This document shows positions 1 through 7,442 of a stretch of DNA of 13,875 nucleotides, piece by piece. Position numbers and translations under genes: made by a program. The stretch comes from Opitutia bacterium UBA957 (GTDB taxonomy: Bacteria > Verrucomicrobiota > Verrucomicrobiia > Opitutales > UBA953). The notes under the pieces were generated by a model. That model did no database searches. It saw only the letters and a program-made list of their open reading frames with translations, and was not told the DNA's origin. The first letter of the stretch is position 1; every line of letters starts with the position of its first letter. The DNA lies in contig DBCN01000090.1 in the NCBI GenBank assembly GCA_002293065.1, positions 1-13,875 on the forward strand. The letters are read 5' to 3'.

Positions 1-2286
1 CTTCCAGGCGCCCTCGCCCCAGCGATAGATGTCCTCCCAGAGGCCCGCGTTCGTCATGTCCTCGGGGCATTTGGCCACCTCGTCTCCAGTCGAGTAGCAG
101 TTGATGGCGTATCTACCTTGGGTGATCGAAAGGAATCTCTCCCGCCATTTTATCAGTCTTCGCCGATCACCTTCTGGGAAGGGCAGTGTATGCCATTCCG
201 AGGCAAAGAGGCGGGGGTTATACGGCCGCCATGAATCCTCCGTCATTTCCTGGGCTTGTTTTCCGTTGTTATACCCAAAAGCCTCCGCTGCGACGGCGGC
301 ATTGATCATGAGGTAGCGGTGCGGGGTGAGTTTGCTCTCCTGCAGGGCGTGCGAAGCCACCATATTGCCGAGGCTATGGGCCATGATGGAGGTGTTGCTG
401 AAATCGAGGAAACCCAGGGACTCGATCAAGGCATCGCCCGTTTGGAAGGCCTGGAAGACGGCCTTGTGGTAGTCGAGTCCGGTATCGCCGTACCAAGTCA
501 CGCCGACGAAGCGCGCCTTGCTGCCCATGGCGTAGAGACGCTTGAAGGTTTCTGCCTGCCAGCCTTTGGCTTTGTCGCAGTCGACGTTGTAGCCGTGGAG
601 GAAGACGACCCACTTGTCCGAGCTTTCGTCGTCGGGCAACCCGCTGGGCGAGCCGATATTCGTCGCTCGGGCGTCGCCGGGCGGGGTTAAGAGATTACGC
701 CCCGAAGTGTCGGTGCAAATCCGGGTCAGATCGATATGCCGGAACATGTCCGTGACGTTGCTCACGGCAATCTTCAGCGGAACGGAGGCCACGACCTGGC
801 CACCCTTGGTAACCTGTAATTCCAGCGGGCGGGGGGAGCCTCCGCGGCCTTCCAGCAGGACGACGCCATGTCCGAGCTTCTCGATGCGCGTCACCCAGTC
901 CACGGGTAGTTCCAGGTTACCAGATTTGTCGAGATTCAGGACGGCAGCCTTATCGACTCCGCTGGTGAGGTCCGTGCCGAAGACCATCAGGTTCGGCGTC
1001 GTGTGGATCTTCCTTGCCTCCACTGGCGTCAGGGCGGTCAGCACGACGTTGACGGCGTAGTCCGGTTGGCGGAGACGATAGCGGTAGCCGTCCGCGGTCG
1101 GCAGCAGGCGAATGACTTCCGCGATGGCGAGGTTCAGTGGGAAGAAGTCCGTCAAGTCCCGCTGGCCTTGGATAGCTGGCTCGGTGAAGTTGTTATAGGT
1201 CTTATCGGTGATGAGCGGGCCGTTTTCGCCCACGGGATAGGTGTTTTCAACGACTGGCGGGCGGCCAGGGACGTCGGCGTCGTTGGATTGGAAGTCGCCC
1301 GCATCGCGGTCGTCGTTGATCCATAGGCGCCACGGTTTGCCGGCTGCAGGGGCTTCCCCGGCGGAGATGACGCCATCGCGGTTAGCATCGACTTCGAGGG
1401 TCGCCGAGACCAAGGAAACGTTATCGATGAGGCAACCGTAGGTCGTGTTCGCGACGGGTACGAAGTTGACCGTCACGCCCGTGGCCGCCTGTTCCGCAGT
1501 CAGGCTGAAGGCCAAGGTCGCGGCGCTCCAGCCGGCCGACGATTGCGTGGAGATGTCGGATCGCGCGATGCTTTTGCCAGCCGTATCGGTCACGGACACC
1601 CAATAAGCATTTTTACCTGCCTTCGGTGAGCCGCGCCCGCACTGGTTCCAGTGGAGGAGATAGCCGCCGGCGCGTAGGGTGGTAAGCCGCTGCTTGATCC
1701 CGTAGTGCCCCTTCGAGGCATCGAGTTCGATGAATTGGTTGCCTTGGTTGGACCATGCCTCGATTTGCGTTCCTTGGTAGGCGCTCCAGCCGGTGACCGA
1801 CCCAGCAGCCAAGTAGTCCCACTTGAACGCACCCCCGAAGTAGCCGCTGCCGGTACCCGCCGAACGGTTCAGTTTGAGCGGGGTGGCGAAATCACCGTTT
1901 TTTAGGAGGTTGAGCGCTTGGCGGGTCAGCTGCACCGTCCGCGGCGGCAGGCCGGGGACGGGTTTAGGTCGTGGTGGGTCGTTGGGATTGGTCGGGTCGG
2001 TGCCGAGCAGGAGCTCTTCGCGATCCGAGTAGCCATCGTCGTCGGTATCGGCGTTGGTGGGGTCGGTGCCAGCCAGCAATTCTTCGACGAGCGTCAGGCC
2101 GTCCCCGTCTTCATCAGACAGGCGCTGGTCGAGGTCTTCTGGGCCGAGCCCAGGAGGGGTCCCCGTTGAGGCTGGAGCCAGGTCGCTTGGGGGTTCGAGC
2201 GGACTGGTGGAGGGGGCGGCGGCGTGGAGCCAGCAGCTGCTGGCGGTGAGCAGGCAGAGGAGGGTGGTTTTCACCCCCTTCAGCAT
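1..2286 (-). CDS. Secreted multidomain alpha/beta hydrolase, C-terminus cut by window edge
   Basis: I translated this frame by hand: it is open for 762 codons from ATG 2286 to base 1, and an in-frame TAA lies just upstream of the start. Residues 1-24 form a Sec signal peptide (LKGVK, hydrophobic core, LHAAA cleavage region). Residues 58-104 hold two thrombospondin type-3-like calcium repeats (DEDGDG and DTDDDG, each followed by GTDPTN). Residues 127-293, from NLLKNGDF to IDNVSLV, look like a jelly-roll/DUF642-like binding module. An EF-hand-like loop (DANRDGVIS) lies at 300-308, followed by WRLWINDDRDAGD and RDLTDFFP, phrases I recall from uncharacterised verrucomicrobial proteins. From about 555 an alpha/beta hydrolase fold starts: VVFLHGYN (oxyanion strand, 560-567), nucleophile elbow AHSLG with Ser638, and possible acid Asp735 in YSTGDEV. 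The catalytic His should lie beyond the edge. Substrate is unknown; an esterase or lipase acting outside the cytoplasm is the best guess. Confidence 0.85.
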   Translation of the reverse strand, partial: MLKGVKTTLLCLLTASSCWLHAAAPSTSPLEPPSDLAPASTGTPPGLGPEDLDQRLSDEDGDGLTLVEELLAGTDPTNADTDDDGYSDREELLLGTDPTNPNDPPRPKPVPGLPPRTVQLTRQALNLLKNGDFATPLKLNRSAGTGSGYFGGAFKWDYLAAGSVTGWSAYQGTQIEAWSNQGNQFIELDASKGHYGIKQRLTTLRAGGYLLHWNQCGRGSPKAGKNAYWVSVTDTAGKSIARSDISTQSSAGWSAATLAFSLTAEQAATGVTVNFVPVANTTYGCLIDNVSLVSATLEVDANRDGVISAGEAPAAGKPWRLWINDDRDAGDFQSNDADVPGRPPVVENTYPVGENGPLITDKTYNNFTEPAIQGQRDLTDFFPLNLAIAEVIRLLPTADGYRYRLRQPDYAVNVVLTALTPVEARKIHTTPNLMVFGTDLTSGVDKAAVLNLDKSGNLELPVDWVTRIEKLGHGVVLLEGRGGSPRPLELQVTKGGQVVASVPLKIAVSNVTDMFRHIDLTRICTDTSGRNLLTPPGDARATNIGSPSGLPDDESSDKWVVFLHGYNVDCDKAKGWQAETFKRLYAMGSKARFVGVTWYGDTGLDYHKAVFQAFQTGDALIESLGFLDFSNTSIMAHSLGNMVASHALQESKLTPHRYLMINAAVAAEAFGYNNGKQAQEMTEDSWRPYNPRLFASEWHTLPFPEGDRRRLIKWRERFLSITQGRYAINCYSTGDEVAKCPEDMTNAGLWEDIYRWGEGAWK

Positions 2287-2335
2287 AACCGACCATTATT
2301 AAAAACAATAACTAGACTCTAATACCCATTACCTA
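2287..2335 (-). promoter_or_regulatory. AT-rich leader upstream of the secreted hydrolase
   Basis: This part of the 84-base gap between the epimerase stop and the hydrolase start is strikingly AT-rich against the GC-rich surroundings. On the minus strand it contains TATTAG and TTTTTAATAAT. It is the natural place for a promoter and a short 5' leader. I could not assign a convincing paired -35/-10, and there is no Shine-Dalgarno sequence before ATG 2286. Assignment rests on composition and position only. Confidence 0.3.
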
Positions 2336-2370
2336 GACGCCCGACCATGGTCAGGGCTGGGGCGACGGCT

Positions 2371-3507
2371 TCAGGTGCCGAAGCGGTAGATCATCCGCTG
2401 GCGGTAGCGCTCACCTGGACGGAGGACGCCGGAAGGGTAGCCGGCGCGGTGGAAGGACGCTTGATTCGGCGAGTCGGGGAAGAGGCCGGGCTCGAGGCAG
2501 AAGCCCTGCCGGTAGCCGAACGTTCGGCCGCCGCGCCCGACGATGGAGCCGTCGAGGAAGTTGCCGGCGTAGAACTGAATCCCGGGTGCGTCGGTGAGGA
2601 CATCAAGCGAACGTCCGGAAGTGGCTTCCGTGGCCCGGGCAGCGAGGCGGAGGCCTGCGGGGACGCCGAGGTCGAAGCAATGGTCGTAACCGCCGGCCAA
2701 GCGCAACTGCAGGTGCTCGGCGCCGATGCTTTGGCCGATGCGGCGGGCGTGGCGGAAATCAAAAGGCGTGCCTTCGACCGGGGCGCGTTCGCCAGTGGCG
2801 ATCAAGGCCGCGTCGGTCGGGATGAAGCGCTCGGCTGGGATCGTCAGGGTGTGGTCGAGGATATCGCCCTGACCGGCGAGGTTGAAGAACGCGTGGTTCG
2901 TTAGATTGCACAGGGTGGCGGCATCCGTGGTCCCGGCGAAGTCGATCCGCAGCTCGTTGGAATCGTTGGGCAAGGTATAGGTGACCGCGACCGTGAGGTT
3001 GCCCGGGTAACCTTCGTCGCCCGCTGGGCTGACGTGCGTGAAGCGGACGGCGGCGGCTCCGCCAATCGCCAAGACCTCGGCGGACCAGACCTTGGCGTGC
3101 ATCGCTTCGCCGCCGCCATGCAGGTGCTGGCCGTTGTTGTTGCGCGTGACTTGGAAGGCGGCGCCGTCGATGTTGAACTGGCCTTCACGTAGGCGGTTGG
3201 CGTAGCGCCCGACCGTGCTGCCGAGGTAGGCATTATGGTGGACGTAGCCATCGACGTGATCGTGGCCGAGGGTGACCTCGCCGACTTTGCCGAAGCGGTC
3301 AGGCACCCGGACGGAAGTCAGGGTGGCGCCGTATTCGCTGATGGCGACGGTCATGCCACGCCCGTTGTTCAGGATGTGGAGTCGGACGGCCTGACCGTTG
3401 ACGGTCCCATGGCTGCGCGTCCGGTGGCCGGAGACGCGGGTGCGGGCGAGGGCAACGACGAGTCCGGTCAGGGCAACTACGGCGACGGCGAACAAGGCTA
3501 AGTCCAT
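2371..3507 (-). CDS. galM: Aldose 1-epimerase (mutarotase), N-terminally membrane-anchored
   Basis: The enzyme interconverts alpha and beta anomers of aldoses such as galactose. From ATG 3507 it has 378 residues; a GTG two codons upstream (3513) is an alternative start. The catalytic domain covers about 35-378 and shows the family signatures: NAYLGSTVGRYANR, LHGGG (His130), NLTNHAFFNLAG (His205, the expected general acid), GGYDHCFDL (Asp275), GIQFYAGNF, and FCLEPGLFPDSPNQ (Glu339, the expected base). All key residues appear present, so it should be active. Unlike the soluble E. coli enzyme, it begins with one hydrophobic segment (about residues 4-21) followed by several Arg residues, so it is either membrane-anchored or exported through an uncleaved signal. 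It lies between the protease operon terminator and the secreted hydrolase on the same strand. No other galactose genes are nearby. Confidence 0.93.
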   Translation of the reverse strand: MDLALFAVAVVALTGLVVALARTRVSGHRTRSHGTVNGQAVRLHILNNGRGMTVAISEYGATLTSVRVPDRFGKVGEVTLGHDHVDGYVHHNAYLGSTVGRYANRLREGQFNIDGAAFQVTRNNNGQHLHGGGEAMHAKVWSAEVLAIGGAAAVRFTHVSPAGDEGYPGNLTVAVTYTLPNDSNELRIDFAGTTDAATLCNLTNHAFFNLAGQGDILDHTLTIPAERFIPTDAALIATGERAPVEGTPFDFRHARRIGQSIGAEHLQLRLAGGYDHCFDLGVPAGLRLAARATEATSGRSLDVLTDAPGIQFYAGNFLDGSIVGRGGRTFGYRQGFCLEPGLFPDSPNQASFHRAGYPSGVLRPGERYRQRMIYRFGT

Positions 3508-3525
3508 GCCCACAAGTTGGTGGGC
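3508..3525 (-). other. Stem-loop abutting the epimerase start codon
   Basis: A perfect 6-base inverted repeat (3508-3513 with 3520-3525) encloses a 6-base loop. Its 3' arm on the minus strand ends exactly where ATG 3507 begins, and it contains the alternative GTG 3513. If formed in the mRNA it could hinder initiation, but a stem this short may also be chance in GC-rich DNA. Confidence 0.3.
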
Positions 3526-3540
3526 CGGCGGGCCTGAGCC

Positions 3541-3567
3541 AAGAAAAAGCCCCGCGGTGGCGGGGCT
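3541..3567 (-). terminator. Rho-independent terminator of the clpP-rhomboid-prc operon
   Basis: A perfect 8-base-pair GC-rich stem (3548-3555 with 3560-3567) has a 4-base loop. On the minus strand it is followed directly by TTTTCTT. It starts 8 bases after the prc stop codon, the classic position for an intrinsic terminator. It has no T-tract on the plus-strand side, so it acts on minus-strand transcripts. It leaves only about 33 bases before the epimerase start. Confidence 0.9.
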
Positions 3568-3575
3568 GCAGGGGC

Positions 3576-5777
3576 TTATTTTTTGCTCTCGGCTGGCTTG
3601 GCGCCGAGGGCCTTGGTCCAGTCGGCCGCGATCCGGACCGCTTCCTGGAGTTGGATGTCGTACTCGGGCCAGTCTTCATCTTCCAGCGGATCGCGGACAC
3701 GCGACATGCGCTTCGACTTGTTGGTCCATTCAGCGCCTTCCTTCTTCTCCTGTTCGAGGGCGGCGTCCAGTTTGACGTCGGTCACCTTGGCGCCTTTGGC
3801 GGCGAGCTGGGTCAGTTCCTTCCGGACCTGCTCGCGGAAGACGAGGTCATCGCTGCGCTCCTGGCGGCGCTGTTCGAGCGACAGGGAGACTTCCTTCCGC
3901 AACTGCCGGCTCTTGGTCCACTCGATCGAGTGCGCGAGCGTCAGGAATTCCGGCATTTCGGCCTGACGCTTGGCGGAGGCTTCGGAGAGCTGTTTGACGA
4001 GGTCGTCGGAGAGCTTGGCCTTCAGCCAATCGCCTTCATCGGGCTTGGTGAGGGAAGCCGGGATGGAGTCCCACGCCAAGGGGCGCTCCAGGTCGGACTC
4101 CGCGACGGGCAACACGGAGAAGACGGACGGCACGATGATGTCGGCCGGGACGCCCTTGAGCTGGATGGAGGAGCCGCTGGGGGCATACCATTTCTGGATG
4201 GTCACCTTGACGGCGGACTTCACGTCCAGCCCGCGGAAGACGCGGCTGAGTTCGATGATGTTCTGGACCGAGCCCTTGCCGTGGGTCGTCGTATCGCCGA
4301 CGACGAGCGCGCGGCGATGGTCCTTCATGGCGCCGCAGAAGATTTCCGACGCCGAAGCGGAAAGCTTCGAAGTGAGCACGACGAGGGGGCCGTCCCAGAC
4401 GACCTTCTCGTTCTCATCGCGGTAGTCCTCGATGCGGCCTTGGCTGTCGCGCACCTGGAGGATGGAGCCCTTCGGGATGAATAGGCCGGAGAGGTCGACG
4501 GCTTCGGTGAGCAGGCCCCCGCCGTTCTTGCGGAGGTCCATGATGAGCGCCTTGATGCCGAGCTTCTTCATCTTCTCGATCAGCTGCTCCACGTCCTTGG
4601 TCGGGCTGGAGCCGGTGCCGTCGGGGTTCTTGCCGTAGAAAGCGGGGAGGTCGATGACGCCGATGGTCACGTTGCCGTTGCCGTTGGGGGCCTCGAAGCA
4701 GCGGGCGGAGGCCATCTGGCCGACCAGCTTGATCTGGTCGCGCTTCAAGGCGACCGTCTTGCGGGCGCCGGCGGTGTCGATGAGCAGCTTGACGGTGGTG
4801 CCTTGCTTGCCGCGGATGCGGCTGATCGCCTTCTGCAGGCGCAGGCCGACGATGTCATCCATCTCGCCCGCTTCACCTTGGCCGACGGCGATGATGCGGT
4901 CGCCTGGCTTCACTTGCCCGGAGAGGTCCAGCGGGCCGCCGGGGAGGACTTCCTTGATGGTGCAATAGCCATCCTCGTCCGAGAGCGTGGCGCCGATGCC
5001 GCAGAGGGAGTTGCGCATCGCGATCTCGAACTCCTCGAGCGATTGCTGGGAGAAGAAGATCGAGTGCGGGTCGTATTGCGTGGAGTAGGCGTTGAGGAAA
5101 AGCTCTTCGACTTCCTGCGGGTCAAAGGTCAGGTAGACGCGGACCTTTTCGTAACGCTTCTTGAGGCGGGCGATGGCTTCCTTGACCTTCTCGGGGGTGA
5201 TGACCGGGGCGGTCGTTTCGGGCGAAGGTTTCGGCTTGGGCGCATCCTTGGCCCCTTGTTTGTCTTCGCCGAGCAGTTCGGAGAGGATCTCGAGGCGGAG
5301 GCGACGGGACCAGAGGTCGTCGGCCTCGGCATCGCTCGTCGGCCAGTTGCCTTTGCGACGGTCGGTCGGGAAGACGCCCGGCTGGTTCAGGTCGATCGGT
5401 TGGTTGAGGGCCGCGAGGGCTTCGTCCGTCCGCAGGTTGACCTTGGCCTTGAAGGCCTTGTAGATTTCAAACGCCGGCGTCAGGTTACCGCGCTGCAGGT
5501 ACAGGTCCAAGCTCTTGGCGTAGCGGGCGGTGAATTCATCGACCTCCTTCTGCGTGAAGTACATCTTCCCCGGGTCGAGGCTTTCGAAGTAGGTCTTGAG
5601 GACTTCGTTCGTGTCGACCGATGCCATCTCTTTCTTGCTGATGTGGAGCTTCTCGAGCAACGCGATGGTCGCCCGGGTCTCGTTCTGCATGAGCTCCGTG
5701 GTCGTGTAGTTCTGGCTCGCCTGTCCGAAGGCGGCAGCAGACAGCAGGACCAGCAAGGACGGGGTGAGGAGTCGCAT
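3576..5777 (-). CDS. prc: Tail-specific C-terminal processing protease (Prc/CtpA, family S41)
   Basis: A periplasmic serine protease that degrades or trims envelope proteins from their C-termini. I chose ATG 5777 because it gives a clean signal peptide (MRLLTPSLLVLLSAAAFGQA, cleavage near residue 20) and starts 11 bases after the rhomboid stop; the frame stays open upstream but there only overlaps the rhomboid gene. The product has 733 residues, somewhat longer than E. coli Prc. Order: N-terminal helical domain (about 21-230), PDZ domain (about 248-340, with IGATLSDEDGYCTIKEVLPGGP and KPGDRI), S41 protease core (about 365-550), C-terminal helical domain (about 560-720). The core has LRKNGGG, then SASASEIF with the presumed nucleophile Ser475, and THGKGSVQ with the presumed general base Lys501. 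A Pro/Lys-rich linker (about 174-195) interrupts the N-terminal domain. It is the last gene of the operon. Confidence 0.95.
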   Translation of the reverse strand: MRLLTPSLLVLLSAAAFGQASQNYTTTELMQNETRATIALLEKLHISKKEMASVDTNEVLKTYFESLDPGKMYFTQKEVDEFTARYAKSLDLYLQRGNLTPAFEIYKAFKAKVNLRTDEALAALNQPIDLNQPGVFPTDRRKGNWPTSDAEADDLWSRRLRLEILSELLGEDKQGAKDAPKPKPSPETTAPVITPEKVKEAIARLKKRYEKVRVYLTFDPQEVEELFLNAYSTQYDPHSIFFSQQSLEEFEIAMRNSLCGIGATLSDEDGYCTIKEVLPGGPLDLSGQVKPGDRIIAVGQGEAGEMDDIVGLRLQKAISRIRGKQGTTVKLLIDTAGARKTVALKRDQIKLVGQMASARCFEAPNGNGNVTIGVIDLPAFYGKNPDGTGSSPTKDVEQLIEKMKKLGIKALIMDLRKNGGGLLTEAVDLSGLFIPKGSILQVRDSQGRIEDYRDENEKVVWDGPLVVLTSKLSASASEIFCGAMKDHRRALVVGDTTTHGKGSVQNIIELSRVFRGLDVKSAVKVTIQKWYAPSGSSIQLKGVPADIIVPSVFSVLPVAESDLERPLAWDSIPASLTKPDEGDWLKAKLSDDLVKQLSEASAKRQAEMPEFLTLAHSIEWTKSRQLRKEVSLSLEQRRQERSDDLVFREQVRKELTQLAAKGAKVTDVKLDAALEQEKKEGAEWTNKSKRMSRVRDPLEDEDWPEYDIQLQEAVRIAADWTKALGAKPAESKK

Positions 5778-5788
5778 AATGGGGGTAG

Positions 5789-6703
5789 TCAGCGGAGGCG
5801 GGCGCTGAGTTCTTCGAGTTTGCGTTTCTCGCTCTCCGTGAGCGAGCCGAAACCCTTGGCCGAAATCTTGTCGAGCAGGCGATCGAGTTCCGCCCGCGCT
5901 TGGGCGGGAGAAAGCCCTTCCGCGGGGGTTTTTGCGGGGGCTTCGGGGCTGCGGGCTTCCTTCGATTCGGACATGGGCTGTCTTTGTATGATATAAGCGC
6001 CACCGGCGTCGGGAATTGTCCGACCCAGCCAGCGCCACATGAGCCAGCCCGAAAGCAAACCACCGAGGTGGGCGGAATGGGCGATGGCCTCCGCGGGATT
6101 CATGGGCCAAGCGGGATTCCAGAAGGTCCACGCGTGCCGGCCGGGGAGCTCCAGGAAAATCCAGCCGAGCACGGCGAGGCTGGTCCCGAAGATGAGGACC
6201 CAGCGGGCTTTGAGGTTCACCGGGAAGATGAGGATCAGCAACGAGATGGTGTTCTCCAGCCGGTCGAGCAGGGCGACGACCAGCAACGCGTAGACGCCGC
6301 CGGAGATGCCGACCAGGTGGAGGTTGTCGCGCGGTCCGCCAATGCCGGTCAGCCACCAGGCGATGGCGCCGAGGAGGACGCCCCCGATGAGCGTCTGCAG
6401 GTATGCCCGGCGGCCGTAGCTTTCTTCGACGAGGTTGCCGAGCCACCAGAGGCCGAAGGCGTTCATCAAGAAATGCCAAGGCCCGCCATGGACCAGCGCG
6501 TACGTCAGCCACTGCCAAGCTTGGGGCGCCGCGTTGTTCAGCTCGAGCGGCTCGAGGAACCTGTAGCCCTTGAAGCCGGTGCTCCAGTCGACCAGCCCGA
6601 GGATGCCGAAGGACAGCAAGACCCCCAGGGTCCAAGCCGTCGCGGTCAGCTGCCGGCGTTCCGGCGTGCTGTCGCGCATGTAGGCTCGGTCACCGATGCC
6701 CAC
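5789..6703 (-). CDS. Rhomboid-family intramembrane serine protease
   Basis: An integral membrane protease that cleaves transmembrane substrates within the bilayer. It has 304 residues. The catalytic Ser134 lies in GISGG and His212 in AHSAHLGG; the HFLMN motif (His77, Asn81) matches the stabilising His/Asn of GlpG-type rhomboids. About six hydrophobic segments span residues 22-225, and the pattern of a long loop after the first segment fits the family. The GTG start at 6703 gives IGDRAYMR at the N-terminus, similar to the DR-Y-R start of many bacterial rhomboids, so I prefer it to ATG 6679. Residues 244-304 form a charged soluble tail: a Lys/Glu/Pro/Ala linker, then LDRLLDKISAKGFGSLTESE and a Lys/Glu-rich helix. 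The gene begins 12 bases after the clpP stop and ends 11 bases before prc, so all three are probably co-transcribed. The physiological substrate is unknown. Confidence 0.93.
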   Translation of the reverse strand: MGIGDRAYMRDSTPERRQLTATAWTLGVLLSFGILGLVDWSTGFKGYRFLEPLELNNAAPQAWQWLTYALVHGGPWHFLMNAFGLWWLGNLVEESYGRRAYLQTLIGGVLLGAIAWWLTGIGGPRDNLHLVGISGGVYALLVVALLDRLENTISLLILIFPVNLKARWVLIFGTSLAVLGWIFLELPGRHAWTFWNPAWPMNPAEAIAHSAHLGGLLSGWLMWRWLGRTIPDAGGAYIIQRQPMSESKEARSPEAPAKTPAEGLSPAQARAELDRLLDKISAKGFGSLTESEKRKLEELSARLR

Positions 6704-6715
6704 GGCTGGGGTGGC

Positions 6716-7324
6716 TTAGAGCTTCTTCACGATCTCGTCGGCGAGGCCATACTCGATGGCCTCCTCGGCGGTCATGTAGAAGTCGCGGTCGGTATCCTTC
6801 ACGACTTTCTCGAGCTTCTGCTTCGAGGCCTTCGCGAGGATTTCGTTCAGTTCGGTGCGGAGGCGTTCCATCTCCAGGGCCTGGATGTGGATATCCACGG
6901 CCGGGGCTTGGATGCGACCCATGATGAGCGGCTGGTGGATCATCACGCGGGCGTGCGGGAAGACGAGGCGCTTGCCCTTGCCCTTGGGGGCTTGGAGCAG
7001 GATGGAGCCCATCGAGGCGGCCATGCCGGTCACGACGACCGTGACGGGCGAACTGATGAGGCGGATGGTGTCATAGACGGCCATACCCGCGGTGATCGAC
7101 CCGCCGGGGGTGTTGATGTAGAAGGTGATGTCCTTGCCGGGGTCCGAGGTCTCCAGATACAGGAGCTTCTCCACGATATCCTTGGCGGAGGCGTCGTCGA
7201 CGGCGCCCCAGAGGAAGAGCTTACGCTGTTCCAGGAACTTCTTCTGGATGAGCATCGCGCTGGGCGAGGCATCCTTGGGAGCGGCCGGGGTCTTCTCGTC
7301 CTCGTCTTCGTCGTCGTGAGCCAT
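6716..7324 (-). CDS. clpP: ATP-dependent Clp protease proteolytic subunit, N-terminally divergent
   Basis: The peptidase subunit of a cytoplasmic Clp protease, which forms a ring chamber fed by a Clp/Hsp100 ATPase. From ATG 7324 it has 202 residues, close to the usual length. The catalytic triad is visible: Ser104 in GMAASMGS, His130 in VMIHQP and Asp181 in DTDRDFYM. Handle and core motifs are also present (DITFYINTPGGSITAGMAVYDT, EEAIEYGLADEIV). The N-terminus is unusual: MAHDDEDEDEK, then a segment without the normal P-V-E...GER.YDIYS motif that builds the axial gate. The frame continues upstream with no stop to 7510, and ATG 7390 is an alternative start, but that extension overlaps the promoter region and looks non-family-like. 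No clpX or tig lies nearby, unlike the common tig-clpP-clpX order; instead a rhomboid gene follows after 12 bases. Confidence 0.94.
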   Translation of the reverse strand: MAHDDEDEDEKTPAAPKDASPSAMLIQKKFLEQRKLFLWGAVDDASAKDIVEKLLYLETSDPGKDITFYINTPGGSITAGMAVYDTIRLISSPVTVVVTGMAASMGSILLQAPKGKGKRLVFPHARVMIHQPLIMGRIQAPAVDIHIQALEMERLRTELNEILAKASKQKLEKVVKDTDRDFYMTAEEAIEYGLADEIVKKL

Positions 7325-7442
7325 GGGAAACCATAACTTGGCACAAAAGGAGGCGGAGGCAAGCGTCCCGAGGAAGGTTTTTATCCACATTTCATGGCGC
7401 AATGCTTGGCGCACGGGGTGAAAGCCGACTTTGCCCAGCCGG
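7325..7442. promoter_or_regulatory. Divergent promoter region between clpP and the ABC ATPase
   Basis: This 118-base gap separates two genes transcribed away from each other, so promoters for the protease operon and for the ABC gene must lie here or slightly inside the adjoining reading frames. An AT-rich patch (about 7378-7395) is the only compositional hint. I found no confident -35/-10 pair and no operator-like repeat. Confidence 0.4.

Noticed and set aside
2340..2356. Palindrome GACCATGGTC with flanking CCC/GGG between galM and the hydrolase, considered as a terminator
   Set aside because: The perfect palindrome leaves no proper loop, one base is unpaired between the flanking arms, and no T-tract follows on either strand. 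It may be chance.
4803..5996. A 397-codon open frame on the plus strand opposite prc
   Set aside because: Antisense shadow: composition is dominated by Leu, Gly, Asp, Arg and Val with no recognisable domain, while the opposite strand encodes a complete S41 protease.
5778..6635. Upstream extension of the prc frame through the rhomboid gene, which would give a 1019-residue protein
   Set aside because: The extra 286 residues are Arg/Pro-rich and overlap the rhomboid gene out of frame. The start at 5777 gives a proper signal peptide and normal family length.
5900..7336. A 478-codon open frame on the plus strand across the rhomboid and clpP genes
   Set aside because: It lies opposite two well-supported genes whose catalytic motifs are intact. 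The translated product is low-complexity Gly/Glu/Asp/His/Val sequence typical of an antisense shadow.
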